Shown here: piece by piece, positions 23,828-35,345 of the stretch | Numbering within the stretch: the first letter of the stretch is position 1 | Layout of the letters: the number at the start of each line of letters is the position of its first letter | Source: Chimonanthus salicifolius | Taxonomy: Eukaryota; Streptophyta; Magnoliopsida; Laurales; Calycanthaceae | DNA: 64,000 bases | Direction of reading: 5' to 3' | Assembly (NCBI GenBank): GCA_013350335.1 | Contig: CM023540.1 | Coordinates: 57,078,962-57,142,961, forward strand | The notes under the pieces: model-generated | What the model saw: the letters and a program-made list of their open reading frames with translations, nothing else | Told to the model about the DNA's origin: nothing | The model's database searches: none | Translations under genes and position numbers: made by a program

Positions 23828-24385
23828 ATGTCGAGTAACGTGGAGTACTCGGAGTGGTACAGCGGAACCCCTAGCAATCCCATAGATTTGGTGTCTGCTT
23901 CCAATGACACCAACGTGGAAGTTAACGTGAACTTTCAGGAGGGACCTCCCGAAGAGGAGGAATGGAACTTAGCACCATTGGAGGAGGTGAACCTAGCACC
24001 GTTACCGGAGTATCTTATGGAAGATATTCCTTGGTTAGTGGGACCTCCTGAGGAAGAAGAAGAGGATCTAGCACCTTTTCTGAAGGATCCTATGGCAGAT
24101 ATTCCTATAATCTTGGAATCGCTTGGGGAGATAGATCCCTATGATACATGTGAGTTGTGCAACCAGGACGGGCACAATTGTAGGTATTGTCCTCACCCGC
24201 TAGGTATTGTCTGCTCGTTCTGTGGACTGCATGGGCATGGAGAGGCGATGACTAATTGTCCATATATTGGAGGACCTGGATTAATACCCTGCACAACTTG
24301 TGAAGTATTGGGGCACACAGCGATGACGTGTCCTGATAACCGTTTCAAGTTCGCTGATGATGCGGAGTTTTCTACGGAAGACTAG
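23828..24385 (+). CDS. Extra ORF: acidic triple zinc-knuckle protein
   Basis: An intact 185-residue protein lying between PBS and gag, where chromoviruses normally have no gene. The N terminus has a motif shared with the element G protein: SNVEYSE, then GTPSNPIDLVS (residues 13-23) followed by acidic and serine residues. Residues 38-96 are very acidic, with a partial duplication (GPPEEEE...LAP...DIP twice). The C terminus holds three knuckles: C108-C111-H116-C121 (CX2CX4HX4C), C129-C132-H137-C144 (CX2CX4HX6C) and C155-C158-H163-C168 (CX2CX4HX4C). Zinc knuckles bind single-stranded nucleic acid, as in retroviral nucleocapsid; the role here is unknown. The start is supported by alignment with G. 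Expression could use a spliced leader. It is the only undamaged gene in element A. Confidence 0.85.
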   Translation: MSSNVEYSEWYSGTPSNPIDLVSASNDTNVEVNVNFQEGPPEEEEWNLAPLEEVNLAPLPEYLMEDIPWLVGPPEEEEEDLAPFLKDPMADIPIILESLGEIDPYDTCELCNQDGHNCRYCPHPLGIVCSFCGLHGHGEAMTNCPYIGGPGLIPCTTCEVLGHTAMTCPDNRFKFADDAEFSTED

Positions 24386-24601
24386 GCTAGGAAGTAATAT
24401 GAAGGGTATTAAAAAGAGGGTTATTTTGTAAGGGTACATATTTTTATATAGGGTTTTGTTTCACCCTACCCACCTTTGTACAAAGATGAAGTATGAATTT
24501 ATATAAAGTATGCGATTTTATGATTTTATGGGGATTTATGGCATTTAATGCATATTGTTAATGGAAACTAAGTCTATGATGTTTCCGTGAATTAGGAATA
24601 A
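24386..24601 (+). other. Region between extra ORF and gag
   Basis: Looks like a 3' untranslated stretch. It has a conserved small hairpin AGGGT/ACCCT (also in G) and TATAAAG at 24502 where G has AATAAA. No ORF. Confidence 0.45.
24409..24431 (+). other. Internal PPT/LTR-start-like sequence
   Basis: AAAAAGAGGG (24411-24420) followed by TTATTTTGTAAGG closely matches the true 3' junction AAAAAGAGGG then TCATATTGTAACA (29387-29409): 19 of 23 positions. Element G has a purine-rich stretch and ATTTTGTAAGGGT at the same place. It may be a second plus-strand primer or a relic of a former LTR junction. Confidence 0.5.
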
Positions 24602-25981
24602 ATGGCGCCACAGAAAAAGGTTATAAAGAATCCGAAGGGAAAGGAAAAAGTTTTGTAAATCGGATTAGGTGAGGGCCCATCAAAGAGAAGGACCCGACAA
24701 GACAGTAGAAAGAAGGATGAGGTGTTAGTAATCACGCCGCAAGGGAAAGTGATACCCCAACGAGAGAAGGTGGTACATGAGAAGGTGCCATCGGTACATG
24801 ACAGAGAGCGGTCAATTCATGACGAGGAGAGGTCAGTTCATGAACGATCACTCAATGAGGAAGAGTCACATTATTCTCGGCGAGAGGAGGAGGATAGTGA
24901 TCTTACGTATCGACGGGACGATGAGGAAGAATATGACTCGTCATATCGACGAAAGGAAGAAGGGAACAGCAATGTAACAGTACCCTATGTACCACCTGAA
25001 CTACAGAGCCTGGTACAGGCAGTAGTCACTTCTATCCTCCAACAACATATGAACGGAGGTGGAAGCACGAGTGAAACTAATGACCGTAACATGGTCAAAG
25101 ATTTTCAACAACAGCGCCCACCTTACTTCAAAGGCAAAGAAGGGCCTGTCGGGGCGGAGAACTGGTTGGAAAAGATCTCCCACATACTGACTCTTTTGAA
25201 TATCAAGAGTCATGCACACAAAATCCTATTGGCCACGTCACAGCTGATAGATGACGCTGCTAAATGGTGTAAAGTAGTGGAGAAACAGCAGGCATTTGTG
25301 CCAAGAAGAGAAAGAATTGCTATGACCTGGGAGCAATTCTCAACGACATTCTTAGAGCGCTATTTCTCGGAGGAAGAAAGGGAACGTCAGATTTAGGCCT
25401 TTATGACATTAGTGCAAGGCTCGATGACGGTGGCTGAGTACCACCAAGAGTCTCTCAGCCTGTCAATCTATGCATTTTATGTTGTGGACACAGAATACCG
25501 AAAGGCTCGCAAGTTCGAGCGTGGGTTACGGCCAAACATTAGGGCCAGGGTAACCATGTTCAAAGCAACCACACTGGCGGAAGTGGTCAGCAGGGCTACC
25601 ATTGTGGAACAGGAAATGGCGGAATTTGCAAGAGTGGACAACCGCCGAGCTCCCAGTGGAAGGGGTGCGTATCAACCCAACAAGAAGTTCAGATCGAACT
25701 TCAGCAGACCCTCGCCATCTGTTGGATCTAGTGGGGGCTTTTGCCCCAACCAGCCCACTCAATCTGTAGCAGTCACTCAAGCATCTAGAGGAGTAAACAC
25801 CTGCTATCACTGTGATCAACCAGGTCACTACAAAAAGGACTGCCCAAAACTCAATAGGCTGTCATACTCTAGAGGATCATTTCGTCCGCCATCTAGACCG
25901 GTAAACTCCAGAGAGGCAGAATGCAAAGTCGGGGAGGTCAAGGATCTAACCCTGCTGGAGCTGGACGATTATTCATTCTAA
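24602..25981 (+). pseudogene. gag: Element A gag, two stops
   Basis: The frame starts at ATG 24602 (MAPQKKVIKNPKGK). It is broken by TAA at 24656-24658 and by TAG at 25394-25396, then runs on to a TAA at 25979-25981. It encodes a charged N-terminal region, a capsid-like domain (YFKGKEGPVGAENWLEKI onward, then FERGLRPNIRARV) and one nucleocapsid knuckle CYHCDQPGHYKKDC (residues 134-147 of the last open segment, CX2CX4HX4C). A frameshift near 25915-25925 separates it from the protease frame. Gag would form the virus-like particle. As written it cannot be translated whole. Confidence 0.9.
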
Positions 25982-28900
25982 CTTCTTCGGAAGAAGAGGA
26001 ACATGCTGTGATACAAGGTATGGCAGTAGTGAGTAGTTCTTATGCATATGCACTATTTGATTCTGGAGCATCACACTCCTTCATAGCTGCATCATTTATT
26101 ACTGCTACCGGTACATTAGTTCAAAGATTAGCCACAACACTTACTATTGTATCCCCTGTCGGAGATTCGGCATTGGGACTTATATGTAGGGCGGTTAACA
26201 CTGAATTAGCTGGACTTAGATTTGAGTTCAATTATCTGGTGCTTGACATGTCTGAGTATGATATAATATTCGGCATGGATTGGTTGGCTAAGTTTCATGC
26301 CAACATCGACTGCTATCACCGAAGAGTGACATTTTGGTCACCCGAGGGCAAGCAATACGTAGTTCGTGCAGATAAACAGAGTGGATTGCAGGAAGGGTTA
26401 AACCACGTGGTATTGAACAATATCACCATAAATAAAGCTCCAGTTACTGAACTTCCGGTAATTGTACAAGAATTTGCGGATGTATTTCCAAAGGAACTCC
26501 CTGGTTTACCACCTATGAGGGAGATTAACTTTGAAATCAAGTTGTACCCTGGCACAACACTAGTATCATTACCGCACTATCGGATGGCACCAGCAGAAAT
26601 GTCGGAGCTAAAGAAGCAGATTGATGAACTACTTAGGCTGGGTTGCATCCGGAACAGTACATCATCATGGGGAGCACCAGTGCTGTTCGTGAAGAAGAAG
26701 GACGGTTCACTACGGATGTGCGTGGACTTCCGGAAGCTGAATCAGCTAACAGTCCGGAATAAGTACCCTCTACCCAGGATCGATGATTTATTCGATCAAT
26801 TGAAGGGTTCTAGTCATTTTTCAAAGATTGATTTGATGTCTGGTTATCATCAAATTCGAGTTAGGGAGGAAGATATAGAAAAGACAACCTTTCGGACGCG
26901 GTATGGACTGTTTGAGTTCGTGGTCATGCCATTTGGACTCCCAAATGCGCCGGCTGTGTTCATGGATTTAATGAACAGAATCTTCCGTCCCTATCTGGAT
27001 CAATTTGCAATCGTATTCATTGATGATATTTTGATATATTCCAAGAATCAGGAAGAACATGTAGAACACTTACGGATAGTTTTGAATACTTTGAGGCAGC
27101 ATAAGCTGTATGCCAAGGCCAGTAAATGTGAATTCTGGCTATCCGAGGTCAATTTCTTGGGACATGTTATATCAGAGGGAGGTATAGCCGTGGATCCGGC
27201 TAAGGTGGCAGCAGTGAAAGATTAGAAAGCACCCAAGAATGTAACTGAAATTCGTAGCTTCTTGGGATTGGTTGGTTATTTTAGAAGATTTATCATGGAT
27301 TTTACAAAAATAGCATCTCCATTGACTCGACTCACACAGAAAGGAGTCAAGTACGAGTGGACAGATCTATGTAATCAAAGGTTTGAAGAGCTGAAGACAA
27401 GACTTACCACTGCCCCTATTTTAGTTTTGCAGGTAAGTGGCAAGTGTTACGAGGTATATTGTGATGCCTCGGGAGAGGGACTGGGTTGTACACTCAGTCA
27501 GAGTAATTGTGTGGTGGCGTATGGTTCAAGGCAGTTAAAAATACATGAACGTCTTTACCCCACACATGATTTGGAATTAGCTGTAGTGGTTTTCGCCCTC
27601 AAGAGTTGGAGACACTACCTCTACGGCGAGAAATTTGAGGTATTTTCTGATCATAAGAGCTTAAAATATCTTTTTGATCAGAAGGAGCTCAACCTCAGGC
27701 AACGAAGATGGATGGAGTATCTGGCGGATTATGAATTTGCGCTTAGATATCATCTAGGCAAGGCAAATAAGGTAGCGGATGCCCTCAGCCGTATACCACA
27801 TGCATCCGTGGCATGCTTGATCAGATCGGAATGGGAGATGTTGAATACCATTCGAGAGTTTAAACTCTACTATAACAACTGTGGGACCATATACAATCGG
27901 GCTATACAATCCAACATAGTTACCAAGATTGAACAAGAACAACGTATGGATCCGGAAGTGGAGGATATATGGGCCAAGATGTCTACTGGCACCATTGTGC
28001 CAGAATGGGAATTAAGACCAGGACATGGTCTTTTATTCCGGGGAAGAACATATGTGCCAATGAGTTGCAGGAAGGAGCTACTAATTGAGGCACATCAGTC
28101 CAAGCTCTCTATCCATCCGGGCAGCACCAAAATGTACCATGATCTAAAGAGGCATTATTGGTGGCATGGACTAAAAAGGGATGTGGCGGAATTCGTGGCA
28201 CATTGTCTAACTTGTCAGCAAGTTAAGACTGAAACCAAAAGCCACCAGGGTTACTCAAACCCTTAGCAGTACCAGAATGGAAATGGGAACACATTTCCAT
28301 GGACTTTGTATTGGGGTTGCCGAGGTCTTCAAAGGGCAATGATGCCGTATGGGTCGTAGTCGACCGGCTGACCAAGTCTGCACATTTCATACCTATGAAG
28401 ATGATGGATTCTTCTGAGACATTGGGTCGGCGGTATATTAAAGAGATTATTCGGCTACATGGCATTCCTCAAACGATAGTATCGGACAGAGATGGCCGTT
28501 TTACCGGCAGAGTATGGAAAAGCATGCAGTCAGCCATGGGGACAGATTTATTGACTAGCACCGCTTTCCATCCACAGACTGATGGACAGTCTGAAAGGAC
28601 AATACAGACTTTGGAAGACATGCTGAGAGCATGTATGTTAGATTTCAAAGGAGGATGGGAGGACCACTTACCACTGGTGGAGTTCTCGTATAATAACAAC
28701 TATCAGACAAGCCTTCAGATGGCTCCATACGAGGCATTATATGGTAGACCGTGTAGGTCGCCGGTATGTTGGACAGAGGCTAGAGAGCCTGCATTGATCG
28801 GACTGGAACTAGTTGCAGAGACTACCGCACAAATTAAGTTGATACGTCAACACTTATTGACTGCAGAGAGTCGGCAGAAGAGTTATGCTGATAAAAGGAG

Positions 28901-29339
28901 ACGGTTTCTGGAATTTGAAGTGGGAGACATGGTATTTTTAAAGGTCTCACCACGGAAAGGACACATGAGATTTGGCAAGAAAGAAAAATTGTCACCAAGA
29001 TATGTGGGACCGTTTTCCATCATAAGAAAGATGGGGGATGTAGCTTACCAGATAGCACTTCCTTCGCAGTTAGCAGCTCTACATGATATGTTTCATGTGT
29101 CAATGCTAAGAAAGTATAATCTTGATCCGTCCCATGTTCTGAATGTTCAGGATATTGAAGTACAAAGCGACGTGACGTACGTTGAGAAGCCAGTAAGGAT
29201 AGTGGAGACCGAACAAAGGGTGTTGCGAAACAGAGCGATTCAGTTCGTAAAAGTGGTATGGGACCGACATGGTGATGAAGAGGCCACATGGGAACTTGAA
29301 TCGGAGATGAGAACAGCTCAACCCGAATTATTTGTGTAA
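25921..29339 (+). pseudogene. pol: Element A pol: PR-RT-RNaseH-INT-chromodomain
   Basis: Three open stretches make up one pol. Protease has [12 protein letters not shown] has the [11 protein letters not shown] aspartate and the FIDDIL form of the YxDD box. A TAG at 27223-27225 stands where relatives have a tryptophan codon; the frame then continues. RNase H has [22 protein letters not shown] and ADALSR. Integrase has the zinc-binding region ending CLTCQQVK. A one-base deletion near 28246 shifts the frame, and the core continues with MDFVLG, VSDRDGRF and the glutamate in SERTIQTLED. The C terminus VKVVWDRHGDEEATWELE is the chromodomain-like tail that can steer integration to heterochromatin. 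All catalytic residues are still present, but the lesions prevent a full product. Confidence 0.93.
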
Positions 29340-29386
29340 TTTAATTTGAGAACCCTACTTCACTCGATTTTCGGGATGAAAATTTT

Positions 29387-29396
29387 AAAAAGAGGG
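29387..29396 (+). other. Element A 3' polypurine tract
   Basis: AAAAAGAGGG, six bases before the 3' LTR start at 29403. Confidence 0.85.
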
Positions 29397-29402
29397 TCAT
29401 AT

Positions 29403-32400
29403 TGTAACACCCCAATTTCCAAATGAAGTGGATAATTACGAAAATGCCCCTGGTTTGTTAAATTAATTATTTTGAGATGTCAAATAAGGAAATGGTGGGG
29501 CCCATTTCTCAAATTAAGGTCATATGAGCACATTATAAATGTCAAGTTTGACTGGATGGGTAATGAACATCAATTGGGTCGAAAATGGCTAAATGGGTCA
29601 AAGGGCCCAATTGGACCTAATGGGTCAAAATAGATGATTTGACCATTGTGTAAGCTCAAATTAAATGGGGTCAAGCTGAACTGATTGGAAATCAGGTATA
29701 GCAAAAATGGGTAGGCTTGAAACACAAGTGGAACCAATTAAAAATGGCAAAAATCAGCCCATGAATGGGTCATGTTGTCAAAACGGGTCAAGGGGCTGAT
29801 TGGGGACGCAATGGGTCAGGTTGACTAAGTTGACCATGGATGACCAGTGTGGGCCCTCAATTGAACTCAAGTGTGAGCTAATTCAGCTTGAGTTCGAATG
29901 ATTTGAAGTGAGTTTGATTTAAAAAAAGAGTTGACTCAAATATGGAGCATTAAATGTGATGAGTTAGATGAGTTGGTTTAGAATAAAAATATCATGAGTT
30001 AAGTGAGTCAAGAGGAGGTGGAAATGAGTTGTAATCTCACACAACACTTGATCAGAATCAATCTCAGCCGTTGGTATGAAGAGGTGCCTTGGCAAAGCCA
30101 AGGGACACCAAGGTTGGGCGGCGCCAATCCATTGAATGATGCAATGGTTCATTTCCAAGGGGTGCAACGTTTGGCACCAAGGGATGTCTTGGTTGACACC
30201 CAATGCCCCATCGGTTTTAACAAAATTAAATAGGAAGGATGAATGGGAGTTGGGGCTGAAACTACAAAAGGTGAATGTTATCCTTTCTTGGCCATTTTTG
30301 TCATTGCAAATCCAAGATTTTCCTATCTCTCTCTCCCTCTCTTCTAGTCGTTTTTCTGGCTGGAACAGCAGAGGTTTTTGGCACGAGTTATTCAAGCACA
30401 AACCAGCAAATAGTTAAGGAAAGAAAGAAGAAATAAAGGGGAGAAACCAACAATCAAAGGCAAGAAGGAAGTTTGGAAAATTTGGTAAGTATCTATGTGT
30501 TATTTTGGTTTAATAACATGGAACAAATGGGGTATGTATTGGGCCAGGGTTATGGCCAAATACACCAAGGTTTTAACCTTGATTTATAGAGGTTTTAAAA
30601 TGGTAAAGATGACCATTGGGTTCGGCCACCATGGAGGGCCGAACCCCATGTAAAAGATTGGTTGGTTTTCATGTTTTGAAACATGGAAACCACGAAGTCT
30701 TTGTGGACTGTTTTTCAGTTTTATTTGAGATTCAAATGCATTTTTAAAGAGGGTTAAAAACGTGGATCTGAATGACATAAGGACTGAAGGTATCATGGAT
30801 CTAAAACAGTGGTTTAAAGCTGATGAAATGGACCATCTGGATCGGCCATCTTGGATGGCCGAATCCCATGAAGTATGAAGGTCATTTGGACAAGTTGATG
30901 AACTTAGTTCGATGGTTTTGAGAGGTAAAAATGCAGCAATGCGATACTGATATTATATGTTAAAATGACACCTAAAACATGTTTGAAAGACCAAAACATG
31001 GACATAGGGTTCGGCCACCTTCGATGGCCGAACCCCATGTAAGTTTTTGATGGTTTTGGTGAGTTAAAAACCATATAAAGTTATGGTGTTCTTATGGCAA
31101 TGAATGGAATAACATGTTTACTGTTTTGGTGGATTATTATGCGGCTGAACCATGTATAATTCATGGTTGAGTTAGCATGATTAAACCATGAGTAATCATG
31201 GTGATTATTGGATCAAGTGAACCCTAGGGTTCGGCTATGAGTATGGCCGAACCCCATAGGGCTGTTTTGAGATAAATGGACTGTTATGGATGGGAGGTTA
31301 TGATTGTTTTTAATTAAGGAACCATACATGATAAGTTATGGACAATGGGATGAAAATCTATAGGATGTGGTTCGGCCATGTAGTATGGCCGAACCCCATC
31401 AACAATTATTTGATGGAATGGGTTAAGTAATTAAGAGTTGATTGAATGAAAAAGGAAGTTAAATCCTAAGTTGGTGATATTCGGCCAAGGGCATAACCGA
31501 ACCCACATGATGTGGTTGGGTCTTAGATGTGAATGAATAAGTAAATGATAGTATGATTTACTGATTGTTATGGACAAGGTACCGGAAGTTGACGACGTGT
31601 GAGTCGTGACCGGGTGACGCTAAAGAAAGATCAAGTACTGAAGTGAATCTTCAGTAGGTTTCCTACCTACTTGTAACCACAGTTTTATCCTAGTTTTCTT
31701 TATGAGGCTCTTGTGTATTTTATGTGGTTTCGAATGATATATTATGCATTTACAAATGGCTTACAAAGCATTGGCATCTCATGCATGGACATGGGATGAT
31801 GATTGAGGTTCTACAGTGTTGCAATTATGAGTTACGTCCTCCTTGGGCGATGAGAGTCCCGCCAGGAGAAGTAACATGATGATCATAGTCACATGGGTCT
31901 CCTTAGGCGATGATAGTCCCGCCAGGAGGACTAATATGTGATATGAATCAACTCAATGATGAAGCGTCTTTCCACAGGTAACGAGGTTTACTGTGGATTA
32001 CCTTATCATGTGAGACCCAGATGGAAGTGTATTGTGATTTACCTTGACGGTGCGAGGCACGTAAAGTGATGGCTATGAATGTACATGATGGGAGAGACTC
32101 ATTGCTTGTGCATACTTCATAGCATGGTTTTACTTGTTTTTACTAATCATGTACTATGATATATATGCATGTTTTATATGCTAATCATGTGGTAGCCCTG
32201 ATTCGGTAACCTACTGGGCGCGTTGATCTAACGCCCTAATTCTATCCTCAGAGGAGAATGCAGGTACAAGGAAAAGGAAAGAAAGGTCGATGACCGGGAG
32301 GGGAGCCAAGCCTAAGCACTTGAATGTTGAACTGGACTTCTTTTTTTACTGTCATTTGAATTTATAATTTGTGGACATGTAATAAGTTATTACTTTGCTA

Positions 32401-32706
32401 TGGTTTGATTAGGTTACTACTATGGATGGTTATTTATGTTAATTAATATTGAGACTGTTATTTGCTATCTAGTCATTCTATTCCGCAAATAGTCTAGTTT
32501 ATTCCGCAAGTTGTTGTTCGTTCCATGTGTGGTTTATCATCATGGTCTAGTCCATGTACACATGGGTGGCCAGTTAAGGTTCAGACTTGAGTAGTCTGAA
32601 CTTAACTCGTGTCGTGACGCCGTCCGTTCTCTTTCACTCTGTGTTTCTTTCAAAAGAAATTTTCAGACTCTGATTTTCGGAAGGATGGAAAGGGCGGGGT
32701 GTTACA
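29403..32706 (+). mobile_element. Element A 3' LTR
   Basis: TGTAACACCCC to GGGGTGTTACA, 3304 bp, collinear with the 5' LTR. It keeps an intact donor-like GTAAGT (30485-30490), the palindrome array (about 30610-31510), tandem hairpins (loops at 31850-31859 and 31910-31919) and the GGGC hairpin (32216-32236). No gene: frames near 29964-30796 are the LTR read through. Confidence 0.95.
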
Positions 32707-33659
32707 GTAATGCCTACATACTACGCTGAGACTATTGTATTAAGTCCTGACACGGTCAAAATACATCCTTGCAAGTACATCTCCGGCCCTCACATGGCTG
32801 ATACTGACACTCCTCAAGTCAGCAATTGTTGACACCCCTGGTCTAGTAGACGTAAGCCATCTCACACACATGACCGATATTGGTTCAATAGTCAAGGCAT
32901 GTGGAAGCAGTATTACATATCTCATATGATCAACATCATAAACATTTATAATCATCATAAGCACTTCTTACATCAGTGCATCATGTCTAGGCACATGGGT
33001 GGGTTCATCAACTTGAAACCACTCATTGCTCAAGATTCACCTCATTAAACCTGATTACAGCTACTTCAAAGTTAAATCCCCTCACCGAAATTGTGTGGTA
33101 TCGCAGTCCCTGTTCAACAGGCAAACAAGTGTGCAATCAATAGTTGGTCAATATACATAGTATTCAAATGCATACATACAAGTAGTATTTCAAACACATA
33201 CTGTTTTCCCAAAAATCTCCAAGGTAAATGGAATTGAGTCTCCTACTTGGTTTCTAACCATTTTAAGTTAATCCACAGTATAATAATAAGGTGCTCAGTC
33301 CAAAACTCATATTGTCTTCTGGGCATGACCAGATTGACGTATTGAGTTTGGTCTAGATACTCAGGTCACTTCTCGTATTGTCTTCTAGATAGGACCAGAT
33401 TGACATGTTGAGTAAGGCCTCGAGGTCACTCAGTGCCGACAGATATAGCGTCGGCCTGGAAGTGAAGTCACTCAGTGCCCGACAAATAGAGTCCGCCTGG
33501 AAGTGAATACAATAGTATATACACTATAGTATTAAGAGAAGAGGATTAGTACATTTTTAAATTATTAAGTGGGTATAAGAATTTCAATTAAAACTTAGCA
33601 TCTAAACATGCATCACCAATCAATCAAGATTTTTCATTCAAAAACTGGGTTCCTCGGAA

Positions 33660-34040
33660 CCAGGTACTGTGGCTTCGGTTCATCCGAACCACTGTCTAAA
33701 ACTAGTCACAGACTTCGGAACTTGGGTCTGTCTTCTGACCGTCCGAAGATCAGGTCTCGAATCGTCCGAAGGTCCTTCCGAACCGAAAAACAGAGAAAAC
33801 AGGCTTCGGTGGGTCTGTGTGTCTCGGATCATGCCGAGTGAAGCTCGGATCGTCCGAAAGGGGTTCGGTCCTTTCGAACAGGACTCGGAACATCCAGAGC
33901 AGATGCTGGAGAGTGGCTAGCCTCGGACGCCTTGGGACTTAGAATCGAAGCTAGGAACGTTTGAAGGTCACTCTCGGACCGTCCGAAGGGGGTTACCCTC
34001 GGACCGTCTGAAGCACAACTCTCGGACCATCCGAGAGTCG
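33660..34040. repeat. TCGGA/TCCGA-rich cluster
   Basis: Many short CTCGGA, GTCCGAA and TTCGGA words, often as inverted pairs such as TCGGACCGTCCGA. It gives rise to spurious frames on both strands. Confidence 0.6.
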
Positions 34041-34543
34041 TCTTCCTCCTCTGTCTACAACAGCAGACAGTAAGGTGCAGGACTCTATGAAATACGAATC
34101 TAGAAACAGTGGGTTTTCTGGATTCAGTTTTCACATCCAACCGGTCAGATGGACTCCTCAGTGAGTCCTCTTTCCATAGGGAGTGGTTTGGAGCTTTAAC
34201 ACTTAATAGGCCATCGGAATTTAACACGAAAACCATACTGACACAAGCAATCCCATGTTTTTCCTTAAAGTTGAAATCGGTTTTACTCACCCAAACTCAC
34301 TCAAATTTGTTTTTACTTGATTCTAAATCGACTGAAATTTAAAGAGGAATATAATGGTTACCTTCACTTGAGTTCCTGGGTTGAAAATCCAAGCTTTTGA
34401 AAAAACTTCCTCTTTAAGCTACGATAAGAAAACTTGGAAAAGAGAGAGACTAAGGGAGAGGGTGGTCGGCTGGTTTGATTTCACAGAGCTGAGAGACTGA
34501 GAGAGAGAAGAGAAATATGTGGGAGGAGATCAGCTGGGGAGGT

Positions 34544-34565
34544 GAGTGATTTCTAGAAATCACTC
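34544..34565. promoter_or_regulatory. Perfect 22-bp palindrome containing TTCTAGAA
   Basis: GAGTGATTTCT followed directly by AGAAATCACTC. Its core TTCTAGAA fits the heat-shock element form nTTCnnGAAn. On the minus (LTR sense) strand it lies just upstream of the CT-rich leader. Confidence 0.5.
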
Positions 34566-35345
34566 CTCAATCGATGGAGGTCACCTGGTATCTGCATGCT
34601 ACTGCTACCGACATCCGGTACAGTAACGGTACTGTTTGGTTTTTGGTTGCAAATAAGTTTCCTCTAAACTTCTGGTTTTTCAAAAGGTCCACTTTTGATA
34701 AAAATTCGATTTTTAACTAAAAATAATACTTTTAAAGCTGAATAAAATTTAATCCAACTTGACAGATAAGTTGGGTTTTAAGAACTCTAATCACCATAAA
34801 AATTTGGAGGTTTAGAACTCACTAAAAACCATAGATTTAAATAAAATTCATAGTTTAACACTATTTACGTGATTTAACTTACATTAAATAAAACGATTTA
34901 AAATCCTCATTTTTGGGGTTTTAAAGAATAAACTAGACCATACTAAAATGGTCTAACATACTATGCTTGCCTCAAAAAATTTCTCATTTCCAAAACCATT
35001 TAAAAATATTTATTTCTCCCTTTCGGGGTCATGACGGGCGGTTTTAAATACTATTTTTCTGAAAATAAAATTATTTTAAATCAGAAATAGGAATCCTTGA
35101 TTAAGTACAATAATATCATCCAATAATAATCACATAATGACACAATTAATAAAATAATAACAGTAAGAGATAAATTACCATTTTGCCCCTCCAACTGGAC
35201 GAGCTGGATCACTGAGCTTTCGAGCTTGGATTGGACCACATCTGGGCTTTTCACAAAGCCCTAACCGTAATCTTTGAGATTAACCGGTCTAAGAAGGATT
35301 TATTAAACTAATTGCTCCTAATCTGGGTTAGGGTATTACAAAAGG

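Larger units (their letters stand above)
20072..32706 (+). mobile_element. Element A: complete Tekay/Del-type chromovirus
   Basis: A full Ty3/gypsy element of 12,635 bp: 5' LTR, PBS, leader, an extra zinc-knuckle ORF, gag, PR-RT-RNaseH-INT-chromodomain, PPT and 3' LTR. The flanks GTAAC (20067-20071) and GTAAT (32707-32711) are the target duplication with one change. The two LTRs are near identical by eye with scattered changes, so insertion is fairly recent, and it is the innermost element of its nest. Gag and pol contain nonsense and frameshift lesions, so this copy would need proteins from another copy to move. The order PR-RT-RH-INT and the C-terminal KVVWDRHGDEEATWE segment place it in the Tekay (Del) chromoviruses. 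Confidence 0.95.
32707..35340 (-). mobile_element. Solo gypsy LTR (family C), right part
   Basis: Continuation of 19467-20071 after the element A insertion, beginning with the target duplication copy GTAAT. On the minus strand it starts TGTAATACCCTAACCC at 35340. A CT-rich leader on the minus strand (about 34430-34540) and a perfect palindrome at 34544-34565 suggest the promoter region. The stretch 33650-34040 is rich in TCGGA/TCCGA repeats. The ORFs there are repeat artefacts. Confidence 0.85.

Noticed and set aside
29964..30401. 145-codon minus-strand ORF in the A 3' LTR
   Set aside because: The frame is shortened in the 5' LTR copy (20588-20770) and lies antisense in LTR sequence; no domain.
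33608..34342. ORFs on both strands in the TCGGA-rich region
   Set aside because: Caused by short inverted repeats lacking stops on either strand; not conserved in the H-type LTR.
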